NCBI GenBank assembly: GCA_036844765.1
Contig: DAIUFE010000049.1
Span: 1-11,918 of the forward strand
From: Thermocaproicibacter sp036844765
GTDB taxonomy: Bacteria; Bacillota; Clostridia; Oscillospirales; Acutalibacteraceae
DNA: 11,918 bases
Direction of reading: 5' to 3'
Below the pieces are notes generated by a model. It was not told where the DNA came from, did no database searches, and saw only the letters and a program-made list of their open reading frames with translations. Positions 1 to 6,054 of the stretch are shown piece after piece; position 1 is the stretch's first letter; the number at the start of each line of letters is the position of its first letter. A program made the position numbers and the translations under genes.

Positions 1-83
1 AGTCCGCCGCCGGAGCGAAGCTCCCGATTATAATTTGTAGGGTTATTTATGCACCGGTCCGCGCACCAGGCAGGAAACAGGTT

Positions 84-425
84 TTATTCTTCTCCGCCTT
101 CGCCGCCGTCGGACGGGCCGCCGTCCTCCGGCTCGTCCTCGTCGCCGTAAAGCTCCTCGAACCGGCTTTCAAATTCCTTCGCAAGCCGGTCGAGCAGGGC
201 TTCGTCCTCGATCTCGGCCAGCTGCTGCTCGCCGTTTTCCTCGACGGATTCAAAGATATAATACGTCCCCTGCGCTTCGACCTTCTGCTGCGGATCGCTG
301 AAGGTCGGCAGCAGGGCATAGAAGCACCCGTCCTCGTTGTCGATCACATCGAGGACCTCAAACTCGTGCTCGTGGCCCTCTTCGTCTTCAAGGGTCAGCA
401 GATCCGGGCCGAAATCATCCTGCAT
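84..425 (-). CDS. DUF1292 (YrzB-type) small acidic protein
   Basis: A 113-residue, strongly acidic protein recognised as the DUF1292 family, small Firmicutes proteins of unknown molecular function. The family-like core is at residues 8-65: a short beta-rich stretch beginning DLLTLEDEEGHEHEFEV, then a YALL(P) strand and a TYYIF strand. An acidic helical region follows (66-95), and the tail (95-113) is almost only Glu, Asp and Gly and probably disordered. No signal peptide or membrane segment is seen. An upstream in-frame ATG would add 36 residues, but I chose the ATG at 425-423 because GAGGAG lies 8 nt before it, the family usually starts close to this core, and a promoter lies just upstream. 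In Bacillus subtilis yrzB sits beside yrrK (ruvX); here ruvX is more than 11 kb away in a different operon. The family call is confident; no function can be given. Confidence 0.88.
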   Translation of the reverse strand: MQDDFGPDLLTLEDEEGHEHEFEVLDVIDNEDGCFYALLPTFSDPQQKVEAQGTYYIFESVEENGEQQLAEIEDEALLDRLAKEFESRFEELYGDEDEPEDGGPSDGGEGGEE

Positions 426-482
426 CGGGCGATTCTCCTCATCCTGTCGGGATTTTGCCGTCGTTCCCTGTGCGCTGGTCCT

Positions 483-511
483 ATTGTATCGTGCCGGCCG
501 GGCAAAGTCAA
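483..511 (-). promoter_or_regulatory. SigA promoter for the DUF1292 gene
   Basis: Read on the minus strand, TTGACT (511-506) and TACAAT (488-483) are separated by exactly 17 bp. Transcription would start near 476, giving a leader of about 50 nt before the ATG at 425. It is divergent from, and about 60 bp away from, the plus-strand promoter at 572-600. Confidence 0.72.
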
Positions 512-571
512 CAGGAAAATCGTGTGCGGACAAAATATACTAAAATACAAAATTATTTTTTTATAAAACTA

Positions 572-600
572 TTGACTTATTCTACTTTCCGCGCTATAAT
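572..600 (+). promoter_or_regulatory. Strong SigA promoter for the 607-1106 RNA
   Basis: TTGACT (572-577), a 17-bp spacer and a perfect TATAAT (595-600). The DNA just upstream (541-571) is A/T-rich with A and T runs, resembling an UP element, which stands out in this GC-rich window. The predicted start is near 607. No convincing gene begins soon after, so this promoter appears to serve a non-coding transcript. Confidence 0.82.
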
Positions 601-751
601 AATCTCGGAACCAGAAAAGGGACGATGGCAACCGAAGCGCGGCCGGCAGGCCCGTGCGGCGGAAACCGCCGGGAGGATTTCGGTCCGCCGCGGAAGCCGG
701 GGAGCGCGTCGTCCGGAGTCCGTCTTTTCAGGATGGAAAGGAGTGAGTCCA

Positions 752-835
752 ATGGGCGGGGAAGTGCCGTCACAGGCGAGTGGCCGGGTCCGTTGGGCCG
801 CGGCCGTTCAAAATCTCATCCCGGGGCCGGCGTGA
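752..835 (+). CDS. Possible 27-residue small ORF inside the ncRNA candidate
   Basis: An ATG at 752 follows AAGGAG with about 8 nt spacing and opens a 27-codon frame (starting MGGEVPSQAS, ending LIPGPA) that stops at TGA 833-835. The Shine-Dalgarno match is as good as those of the real genes here. The start codon, however, lies inside the 747-757/788-798 helix, and the peptide has no recognisable features. It may be a chance frame in a structured RNA, or a peptide encoded by a dual-function RNA. Low confidence. Confidence 0.2.
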   Translation: MGGEVPSQASGRVRWAAAVQNLIPGPA

Positions 836-1070
836 ATCTGTTTTGCGAGCCGAATCGCGCTTTGACTGAAAGCATCCCCCGCAGGGCGGGGAGAGAAAAC
901 AGGGCGTCCGAAAAGCAGGGAACGCGCGGGAACGGTTCCGGCGCAGGAACGTTAGGTGAGACCGATGTTCTGAATTTGGGGAGTTTTGGATCCGTGCGGC
1001 CGCGGCCCCACCCGGAAGAAACGGGCGCGGCCGGAACAGTAAAAGGCCGGAGCGGAAATACGGTGTGCGG

Positions 1071-1106
1071 GGGAGGTCCCGGCGGGGGAGCCGGGGCCTC
1101 TTCTTT
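1071..1106 (+). terminator. Intrinsic terminator of the 607-1106 RNA
   Basis: Bases 1071-1083 pair with 1090-1102 as a 13-bp stem (three G-U pairs) around a six-base G-rich loop. The 3' arm runs into TCTTCTTTT, a U-rich but interrupted tract. It lies about 33 bp before an independent promoter for prfC, which supports a transcript end here. Confidence 0.62.
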
Positions 1107-1138
1107 TGCGGAAAACGCCTTTTTCCCGAAGATTCCGA

Positions 1139-1167
1139 TTGAATCCGCGCGCGAAAAGATTTAGAAT
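1139..1167 (+). promoter_or_regulatory. SigA promoter for prfC
   Basis: TTGAAT (1139-1144), a 17-bp spacer and TAGAAT (1162-1167), five of six matches to consensus at both boxes. Transcription would start near 1174, leaving a leader of about 168 nt before the prfC start. That is long for a housekeeping gene, and it contains two micro-ORFs and foldable sequence. A small hairpin (1172-1177 with 1182-1187) would lie at the very 5' end of the transcript. Confidence 0.68.
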
Positions 1168-1216
1168 AATTTTATCTTTGCAGATAAGAAAACGACCGGA
1201 AACACGGAGGAAACGA

Positions 1217-1231
1217 ATGGAAAGCCCATGA
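1217..1231 (+). CDS. prfC leader micro-ORF 1 (Met-Glu-Ser-Pro-stop)
   Basis: A four-codon frame, ATG GAA AGC CCA TGA, preceded by GGAGG at 1206-1210 with an ideal 6-nt spacing. That ribosome-binding site is as strong as any in the window, and no other gene uses it. The last sense codon is Pro and the stop is UGA. It overlaps the next micro-ORF at ATGA (1228-1231). The reading is direct; its use is inference. Confidence 0.4.
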   Translation: MESP

Positions 1232-1248
1232 AGCGCCTTCAGCCGTGA
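1228..1248 (+). CDS. prfC leader micro-ORF 2 (Met-Lys-Arg-Leu-Gln-Pro-stop)
   Basis: A six-codon frame whose ATG overlaps the stop of micro-ORF 1 (ATGA), the usual layout for translational coupling, and which also ends in Pro-UGA. The stop lies 17 nt before the segment 1266-1272 that can pair with the prfC ribosome-binding region, so a ribosome paused here could affect that helix. It lacks its own strong Shine-Dalgarno and would depend on coupling. Confidence 0.35.
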   Translation: MKRLQP

Positions 1249-1265
1249 TCGGACTCTGCGGCAAT

Positions 1266-1333
1266 TCCAGCCGCGGCGGGGAAAAGCGCCCCGCCGTCCG
1301 GCCGGAAGCACCGCCATCAATAAGGCTGGAGGG
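1266..1333 (+). promoter_or_regulatory. prfC leader fold sequestering the ribosome-binding site
   Basis: TCCAGCC at 1266-1272 is a perfect 7-bp complement of GGCTGGA at 1324-1330, which contains the first half of the GGAGGG Shine-Dalgarno (1328-1333) of prfC. Within the enclosed loop, 1274-1281 pairs with 1289-1296 as an eight-base-pair all-G/C hairpin that would bring the two arms together. In this state initiation at the prfC TTG would be hindered. Pairing was found by hand; no energy was computed. Confidence 0.42.
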
Positions 1334-1341
1334 ATCGACTT

Positions 1342-2961
1342 TTGGATCTTCGGAAAGAAATAGAAAAAAGAAGGACGTTCGCCATCATCTCCCACCCGGA
1401 CGCCGGCAAGACGACCCTGACCGAAAAGCTGCTGCTCTACGGCGGGGCCATCGCGCTGGCGGGCTCCGTGAAGGGGAAAAAGACACAGCGGCACGCCGTC
1501 TCCGACTGGATGGGAATCGAAAAGCAGCGCGGCATCTCGGTCACGTCGTCCGTGATGCAGTTCGATTACGGCGGCTACTGCATCAACATCCTCGACACGC
1601 CCGGGCACCAGGATTTCTCGGAGGACACGTACCGCACGCTGATGGCGGCGGATTCCGCCGTGATGGTGCTGGACGCCGCGAAGGGCGTGGAAAAGCAGAC
1701 CCGCAAGCTGTTCAAGGTCTGCACGCTGCGGCATATCCCCATCTTCACGTTCATCAACAAAATGGACCGCGACGCGCGCGACCCGTTCGACCTGACGGAG
1801 GAGATCGAGCACCTGCTCGGCATCCGCACCTGCCCGGTCAACTGGCCGGTCGGCTCCGGCAAGGAGTTCCGGGGCGTCTACGACCGCGAAAGCCGCGAAA
1901 TCCTCGTGTTCCACGCGAACAGCGACGCGGTCTTCGGGCAGAAGGAGGTGCGCGCCACCGCCCTGCCGCTGGACGGCCCTGCCGCCGGGGAACTGATCGG
2001 CGCGGACGCGCTGCGCCGCCTGCGGGGCGACGTGGAGCTGCTGGACGGCGCGGGCGACGCCCTCGACGGGCGGGCCGTGCGCGCCGGGAAGCTCTCGCCG
2101 GTGTTCTTCGGCTCGGCGCTGACGAATTTCGGCGTGGAGCCGTTCCTGAAGGAATTCTTACGCATGACCACGCCGCCCCTGCCGCGCGAGTCGGACATCG
2201 GGCCGATCGACCCGTGCGGCCCCGATTTTTCGGCGTTCGTGTTCAAGATCCAGGCGAACATGAACCGCGCGCACCGCGACCGCATCGCGTTCATCCGCAT
2301 CTGCTCCGGCCGGTTCGAGAAGGGCATGGAGGTCTGGCACGTGCAGGGCGGGCGGAAGATCCGGCTCGCGCAGCCGCAGCACCTGATGGCCCAGGACCGC
2401 GAGACCCTGCAGGAGGCCTACGCGGGCGACGTGATCGGCCTGTTCGACCCCGGCGTCTTCTCGATCGGCGACACGCTCTGCTCCGCCGCGAAGCCGTTCC
2501 GCTTCGCCGGCATCCCCACCTTCGCGCCCGAGCATTTCGAGCTGGTGCGGCAGGCGGACACCATGAAGCGCAAGCAGTTCGTCAAGGGCATGGCGCAGAT
2601 CGCCCAGGAGGGCGCGATCCAGATCTTCGGGGAGCCGGGCGCCGGCCTTGAGGAGGTCGTGGTCGGCGCGGTCGGCGTGCTGCAGTTCGACGTGCTGGAG
2701 TACCGGCTCAAAAACGAGTACGGCGTGGACATCCGCCGGACCCCCCTCCCCTACGAGGAGATCCGCCGCGTCGCGCACCCCGCCGAAGGCCCGCTGGACC
2801 TCACGTCCGACACCCGGCGCGTGCAGGACCGGAAGGGGCGCGACCTGCTCCTGTTCGCCAGCGGCTGGAGCATCGACTGGGCCTTAAAGCACAACCCGGG
2901 CCTCGCCCTCGAGGAATTCGGCTCGCAGGAGATGCCCTCCGCCGGGCCGGAAGCGCAGTAA
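1342..2961 (+). CDS. prfC: Peptide chain release factor 3 (RF3)
   Basis: A translational GTPase of the EF-G/RF3 class that binds the ribosome after peptide release and recycles RF1 or RF2. It has 539 residues; family members are usually about 525-535. The GTPase domain is complete: P-loop ISHPDAGKTT (16-25), switch I around RGISVTSS (63-70), DTPGH (85-89) and NKMD (139-142). The RF3-type signature SDWMGIEKQRGIS separates it from EF-G and from tetracycline-protection proteins. Domains II and III follow to residue 539. The start is TTG at 1342, chosen because GGAGGG (1328-1333) lies 8 nt upstream and the protein then begins DLRKEIEKRRTFAIISHPD, as in family members. The gene has its own promoter and an unusual leader. 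No terminator is visible between its stop and the next promoter at 2973, so read-through into the next gene is possible. Confidence 0.97.
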   Translation: MDLRKEIEKRRTFAIISHPDAGKTTLTEKLLLYGGAIALAGSVKGKKTQRHAVSDWMGIEKQRGISVTSSVMQFDYGGYCINILDTPGHQDFSEDTYRTLMAADSAVMVLDAAKGVEKQTRKLFKVCTLRHIPIFTFINKMDRDARDPFDLTEEIEHLLGIRTCPVNWPVGSGKEFRGVYDRESREILVFHANSDAVFGQKEVRATALPLDGPAAGELIGADALRRLRGDVELLDGAGDALDGRAVRAGKLSPVFFGSALTNFGVEPFLKEFLRMTTPPLPRESDIGPIDPCGPDFSAFVFKIQANMNRAHRDRIAFIRICSGRFEKGMEVWHVQGGRKIRLAQPQHLMAQDRETLQEAYAGDVIGLFDPGVFSIGDTLCSAAKPFRFAGIPTFAPEHFELVRQADTMKRKQFVKGMAQIAQEGAIQIFGEPGAGLEEVVVGAVGVLQFDVLEYRLKNEYGVDIRRTPLPYEEIRRVAHPAEGPLDLTSDTRRVQDRKGRDLLLFASGWSIDWALKHNPGLALEEFGSQEMPSAGPEAQ

Positions 2962-2972
2962 GACGGCGAGGA

Positions 2973-3001
2973 TTGACAAAATCTGGTTTTTGAGCTATCC
3001 T
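2973..3001 (+). promoter_or_regulatory. Promoter for the small secreted protein gene
   Basis: A perfect TTGACA (2973-2978), a 17-bp spacer and TATCCT (2996-3001). It begins only 12 bp after the prfC stop codon. Transcription would start near 3008, about 54 nt before the GTG start at 3062. Confidence 0.68.
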
Positions 3002-3061
3002 TCTCTTGTCATAATTTCGTGTCCTTCGGGAAAAATTTCGGATGAAAGGCGGTCGGCCGCA

Positions 3062-3526
3062 GTGAAAAGGGCGCTGAGCTTTCTCGCGGGAATCCTGATC
3101 GCGGCGGGCGTTTTTCTGCCCATGGCGGGCGCGAAGGTGCCGACGGCCGGCGACCTTTTGCGGCCCTATCAGGCCGTGCTGGACCGTATCAACCGGGAAT
3201 ACGCCGGGCTGGGCCCGAAAATCCATATCCCGTCGGGAAGCGAGAAAAAAGTTTACGACAGCATCAAGGGGCTGTCGCTGCCCGAATTTGAAAAAATCAT
3301 GCGGGAGGAATATCTCGACGCGCTGAAATACGCCGATCCGCCGGAGAACGCGGAGGAATCTTACGTCCTCATCCCGTCTGGAGGAAGCGGTCCCGTCGTT
3401 GGAAAGAAAAGCTCGGCCGGCGGAAACGCCGACCGGACCCATAAAAAAAGCGACGACGGAAAGATCAACCCGGTCGATCCGATCCCGAACGCCGGGGGCA
3501 AAATGGAAGCGACGCCGCTGGGCTGA
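3062..3526 (+). CDS. Small secreted protein of unknown function
   Basis: A 154-residue protein I do not recognise. Residues 1-24 are a clear Sec signal peptide: MKR, then a hydrophobic core through about residue 20, with likely cleavage after AGA (22-24). No lipobox Cys, sortase motif or further membrane segment follows. The mature part has a helix-rich region (30-92) with conserved-looking turns such as REYAGLGPKIHIPSGSEKK and LPEFEKIMREEY. The tail (about 100-154) is rich in Gly, Ser, Lys, Asp and Pro, hydrophilic and probably disordered. The frame opens earlier at a TTG (2990), but that lies inside the promoter. I chose GTG 3062 because it begins the signal peptide and follows AAAGGCGG by about 9 nt. 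It has its own promoter and terminator, so it is a single-gene unit. The gene uses more A/T-ending codons than its neighbours. Confidence 0.75.
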   Translation: MKRALSFLAGILIAAGVFLPMAGAKVPTAGDLLRPYQAVLDRINREYAGLGPKIHIPSGSEKKVYDSIKGLSLPEFEKIMREEYLDALKYADPPENAEESYVLIPSGGSGPVVGKKSSAGGNADRTHKKSDDGKINPVDPIPNAGGKMEATPLG

Positions 3527-3542
3527 CAAGGAGCCCCGCGAA

Positions 3543-3578
3543 AAAGGGTCCTGTGTTTTACGCAACACAGGGCCCTTT
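3543..3578. terminator. Bidirectional intrinsic terminator between convergent genes
   Basis: A 15-bp stem (3543-3557 with 3564-3578, one G-U pair) with a six-base loop. It is flanked by a run of five A on the left and ends in TTT on the right, so it can act in both directions. It ends the secreted-protein gene (stop 17 bp before) and, on the minus strand, with a T5 run after the stem, the serC-serA operon (stop 33 bp before). Confidence 0.88.
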
Positions 3579-3610
3579 CCTACGCGCCGAAGCCTTGAGC
3601 CGCGCGGCCG

Positions 3611-4783
3611 TCACCCGGCCGGGGCCACGCGCGCGCGGACGATCTCGGGCAGGGCCTCGAGGCGCCCGGCCGTCGCGCCGGAGACCGCGCCCGTCACGTC
3701 GAGCAGGGTGTAGGCGTACTCCCCCTTCGCGCGGCTCTGCATGTTCTCGATGTTGATGCCGGCCGAGGCCAGGATGCCGGAAAGCCTGCTGATGGTGTTC
3801 GGGATGTTCCGGTGGATCAGGCACAGGCGCGCGCAGCCCTCCGCGCGCGGCATCGAGACCGCCGGCAGGTTGACGGAGTTGCGGACGTTGCCGGTCTCGA
3901 GGTATTCCTTCAGCTCGTCGGCCGCCATGCGCGCGCAGTTGTCCTCCGATTCCGGCGTGGAGGCGCCCAGGTGCGGCACCGCGATCACGTTCTCCTCACC
4001 GAGCAGGCTGTCGTCGGGGAAATCGGTCGCGTAGCGCGCGATCTTCCCCGAGCGCAGGCCCTCGAGCACCGCGGCGGAATCCGCGAGGCCGCCGCGCGCG
4101 AAGTTCAGCAGGCGCACGCCCGGCTTCATCTTCGCGACGGACTCCGCGCCGATCAGGTTTCGCGTGGCCGGCAGCAGCGGCACGTGCACGGTGATGTAAT
4201 CCGCGTTCGCGTAGATTTCGTCGAGCGAGCGGGCGTGCCGGATCTCGCGGGAAAGGCCCCACGCCGCGTCCACGGAAAGGTAGGGGTCGTAGCCGTAGAC
4301 CGTCATGCCGAGGGCCTGCGCGGCGTTCGCCACCCGCGTGCCGACGGCCCCCAGGCCGATCACGCCGAGCGTCTTGCCCAGAATTTCAGGCCCGGCGAAC
4401 CGGCTCTTCTCCTTCTCGATCCGCTTTTCCACGCCGCCGCCCTGTCCCTTGAGCGACGCGCACCACTCCGCGCCCGGCAGAATCTTCCGGGAGCTCAGCA
4501 GCAGCATGGCGACCACCAGCTCCTTGACGGCGTTGGCGTTCGCGCCCGGCGTGTTGAAAACCGCGACGCCGTGCGCGCTGCACTCCTCGAGCGGAATGTT
4601 GTTGACCCCCGCGCCCGCGCGCGCGACGGCCAGCAGGTTCTTCGGGAACGCCATCCCGTGCAGGGGCGCCGAGCGCACCAGGACCGCGTCGGGGTTCTCC
4701 ACCCCTTCGCCGCAGACGTAGCGCTCGCCGAAACGGCTGGTCCCGGCTTTCGAGATCTTGTTCAGGCATTGGATCCGGACCAT
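3611..4783 (-). CDS. serA: D-3-phosphoglycerate dehydrogenase with ACT domain
   Basis: Oxidises 3-phosphoglycerate to 3-phosphohydroxypyruvate with NAD+, the first step of serine synthesis. It has 390 residues, the short form: a catalytic/NAD core (about 1-310) and one C-terminal ACT domain (about 318-388), with no intervening domain. Visible motifs are GAGVNNIP (58-64), the Rossmann turn GLGAVG (143-148), NFARGG with catalytic Arg230, and PHLGAST with catalytic His271. The usual acidic catalytic region reads TDFPDDSLL (253-261), with Asp257-Asp258 near where many homologues carry Glu. The ACT domain (RNIPNTISRLSGILASAGIN) suggests allosteric control, in this family typically by serine. The ATG at 4783 follows GGAGGG by about 7 nt, and only 14 nt separate it from the serC stop, so the two are co-transcribed. 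The D-isomer 2-hydroxyacid dehydrogenase family is certain; the serine role is fixed by serC next to it. Confidence 0.95.
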   Translation of the reverse strand: MVRIQCLNKISKAGTSRFGERYVCGEGVENPDAVLVRSAPLHGMAFPKNLLAVARAGAGVNNIPLEECSAHGVAVFNTPGANANAVKELVVAMLLLSSRKILPGAEWCASLKGQGGGVEKRIEKEKSRFAGPEILGKTLGVIGLGAVGTRVANAAQALGMTVYGYDPYLSVDAAWGLSREIRHARSLDEIYANADYITVHVPLLPATRNLIGAESVAKMKPGVRLLNFARGGLADSAAVLEGLRSGKIARYATDFPDDSLLGEENVIAVPHLGASTPESEDNCARMAADELKEYLETGNVRNSVNLPAVSMPRAEGCARLCLIHRNIPNTISRLSGILASAGINIENMQSRAKGEYAYTLLDVTGAVSGATAGRLEALPEIVRARVAPAG

Positions 4784-4797
4784 GGCTTTCCCTCCGC

Positions 4798-5883
4798 TCA
4801 GGCGTTTGCCCTCTCAAATTTTTCCATAAAGCCGACCAGCTTCTCCACGCCCTCGACCGGCATCGCGTTGTAGATCGACGCGCGCATCCCGCCGACCGTG
4901 CGGTGGCCCTTCAGGTTCACGAAGCCGCTTTCCTCCGCCTCGGCGACGAATTTCGCGTCGAGCTCCGCGCGCCCCGTGACGAACGGCACGTTCATCAGCG
5001 AGCGGTCCTCCCGCGCCACGGTGCCGCGGAACAGCTTCGACCGGTCGAGAAAATCGTACAGAAGACCGGCCTTTTTGCGGTTGATCTTCTCCATCTCCGT
5101 AAGGCCGCCGACGGTGTTCTTCAGCCAATCGAGCACCAGGCCGCAGATATAGATCGCGTAGCACGGCGGCGTGTTGAACATGGAGCCGTGGTCGGCGTGG
5201 GTCTTGTAGTTGAACATCGTGGGCGTCTTCTCCCCCGCGCGGCCGATCAGGTCCTTCCGGATCACGACGACCGTGAGGCCCGCGGGGCCCATGTTCTTCT
5301 GCGCGCCGGCGTAGAGCAGCCCGAAGCGGGAAACGTCGATCGGCCCGCTCAGCGCGCACGAGGAGATGTCCGCCACGAGCGGCACGGCGCCGGTCTCGGG
5401 CAGCGTGTGGTAGACGGTGCCGTAGATCGTGTTGTTCATGCAGATGTGGAAATAATCCGCGTCCTTCGTGAACGATGCCGGGTCGAGCTTCGGGATATAG
5501 GTGAAATTCTTGTCCTTCGACGAGGCGACCACGCGCGCGTCGCCGTAGCGGGCGGCCTCTTTGCAGGCCTTGGTCGCCCACTGGCCGGTCAGCACGTAGT
5601 CGGCCTTCCCGCTGCCGGTCATCAGGTTCAGCGGCACCATCGCGAACTGCGAGGACGCGCCCCCCTGCAGAAACAGCACTGCATAATCGTCCGGGACGCC
5701 CATCACTTCGCGGAGCAGGCTCTCCGCCGAGCCGATGATCTCCCCGAAGACTTTGGAGCGGTGGGACATCTCCATCACGGACTGGCCGCTGCCGCGGTAA
5801 TCCAGCATCTCCGCCGCCGCGCGGCGGAGCACCGGCTCCGGCAGCACGGAGGGGCCTGCGGAAAAGTTATACACCCGTTTCAT
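4798..5883 (-). CDS. serC: Phosphoserine aminotransferase
   Basis: A PLP-dependent aminotransferase that converts 3-phosphohydroxypyruvate and glutamate to phosphoserine and 2-oxoglutarate. The 361 residues match the family length of about 360. Diagnostic features are the N-terminal YNFSAGPSVLPEPVL, the HRSKVF substrate segment (41-46), FLQGGASSQF (71-80), the PLP lysine Lys196 in GAQKNMGPAG, and the C-terminal RTVGGMRASIYNAMP. The frame stays open 25 codons further upstream, but I chose the ATG at 5883 because GGAGG lies 6 nt before it and homologues start with this MKRVYNFSAGP; the longer version would overlap the promoter. It is the first gene of the serC-serA operon. Confidence 0.97.
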   Translation of the reverse strand: MKRVYNFSAGPSVLPEPVLRRAAAEMLDYRGSGQSVMEMSHRSKVFGEIIGSAESLLREVMGVPDDYAVLFLQGGASSQFAMVPLNLMTGSGKADYVLTGQWATKACKEAARYGDARVVASSKDKNFTYIPKLDPASFTKDADYFHICMNNTIYGTVYHTLPETGAVPLVADISSCALSGPIDVSRFGLLYAGAQKNMGPAGLTVVVIRKDLIGRAGEKTPTMFNYKTHADHGSMFNTPPCYAIYICGLVLDWLKNTVGGLTEMEKINRKKAGLLYDFLDRSKLFRGTVAREDRSLMNVPFVTGRAELDAKFVAEAEESGFVNLKGHRTVGGMRASIYNAMPVEGVEKLVGFMEKFERANA

Positions 5884-5929
5884 AACGAGCCTCCCGTTCG
5901 GTTTTGAAATTTTTGTCGTCAACTTATTC

Positions 5930-5958
5930 ATTATAGTGTTCTTCGGCTCCCCTGTCAA
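5930..5958 (-). promoter_or_regulatory. serC: Consensus SigA promoter for serC-serA
   Basis: On the minus strand, TTGACA (5958-5953), a 17-bp spacer and TATAAT (5935-5930): a perfect match at both boxes and the ideal spacing. The start is near 5923, giving a leader of about 40 nt. There is no room for a riboswitch, so any repression would have to act through DNA binding at or near the promoter, or on SerA itself through its ACT domain. Confidence 0.85.
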
Positions 5959-6028
5959 TCCGCAAAACGCGGGAAAGCGGCCGAAGCTGCGCCGGCCGAA
6001 AAAAGGGTTTCGGAAACGCGGCGGGATA

Positions 6029-6037
6029 TGTTATAAT
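6029..6037 (+). promoter_or_regulatory. Extended -10 promoter for the ydcF-like/pyr operon
   Basis: TGT then TATAAT (TG at 6029-6030, TATAAT at 6032-6037) is an extended -10 element. The -35 region at 17 bp (6009-6014, TTCGGA) is a poor match, as expected for this promoter type. Transcription would start near 6044, only about 11 nt before the first ATG. The transcript would therefore have almost no leader and no room for a PyrR attenuator. Confidence 0.55.
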
Positions 6038-6054
6038 ATGACCGGTGATGAAAA

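Larger units (their letters stand above)
607..1106 (+). ncRNA. Candidate structured ncRNA, about 500 nt, family unknown
   Basis: The stretch between the promoter at 572-600 and the terminator-like hairpin at 1071-1102 has no open frame that looks like a protein; the longest (625-1164) is Arg/Gly/Pro-rich and runs through the hairpin. It contains several helices I could pair by hand: 657-662 with 666-671 (AAA loop), 747-757 with 788-798 (11 bp including three G-U), 877-882 with 886-891, 935-939 with 946-950, and 1011-1014 with 1022-1025 inside 998-1003/1027-1032. I looked for hallmarks of RNase P RNA, tmRNA, SRP RNA, T-boxes and cobalamin riboswitches and found none. Its size would suit a large clostridial RNA such as ROOL, and raiA RNA should also be tested, but I cannot assign a family from memory. 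It could instead be a long leader of prfC, though prfC has its own promoter. Ends are inferred from promoter and terminator positions. Confidence 0.5.

Noticed and set aside
12..24. Small GGAGC-GAA-GCTCC hairpin at the window start
   Set aside because: Only five base pairs with no adjacent T-run at the right distance for either strand; too weak to call a terminator for the DUF1292 gene.
625..1164. 179-codon open frame starting near the predicted start of the ncRNA
   Set aside because: Only a weak AAGGGA precedes the ATG, the product is Arg/Gly/Pro-rich without domain-like pattern, and the frame runs through the terminator hairpin and the prfC promoter.
601..1340. Known leader RNAs: T-box, cobalamin riboswitch, RNase P RNA, tmRNA
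   Set aside because: I looked for the T-box GGTGG-ACCGCG sequence, the B12 box, the RNase P GAGGAAAGTCC core and the tmRNA tag with ALAA-stop; none is present.
952..1914. Long minus-strand frame of 320 codons opposite the ncRNA and prfC
   Set aside because: It is antisense to the well-conserved prfC GTPase domain and has the His/Arg/Ala-rich composition typical of shadow frames in GC-rich DNA.
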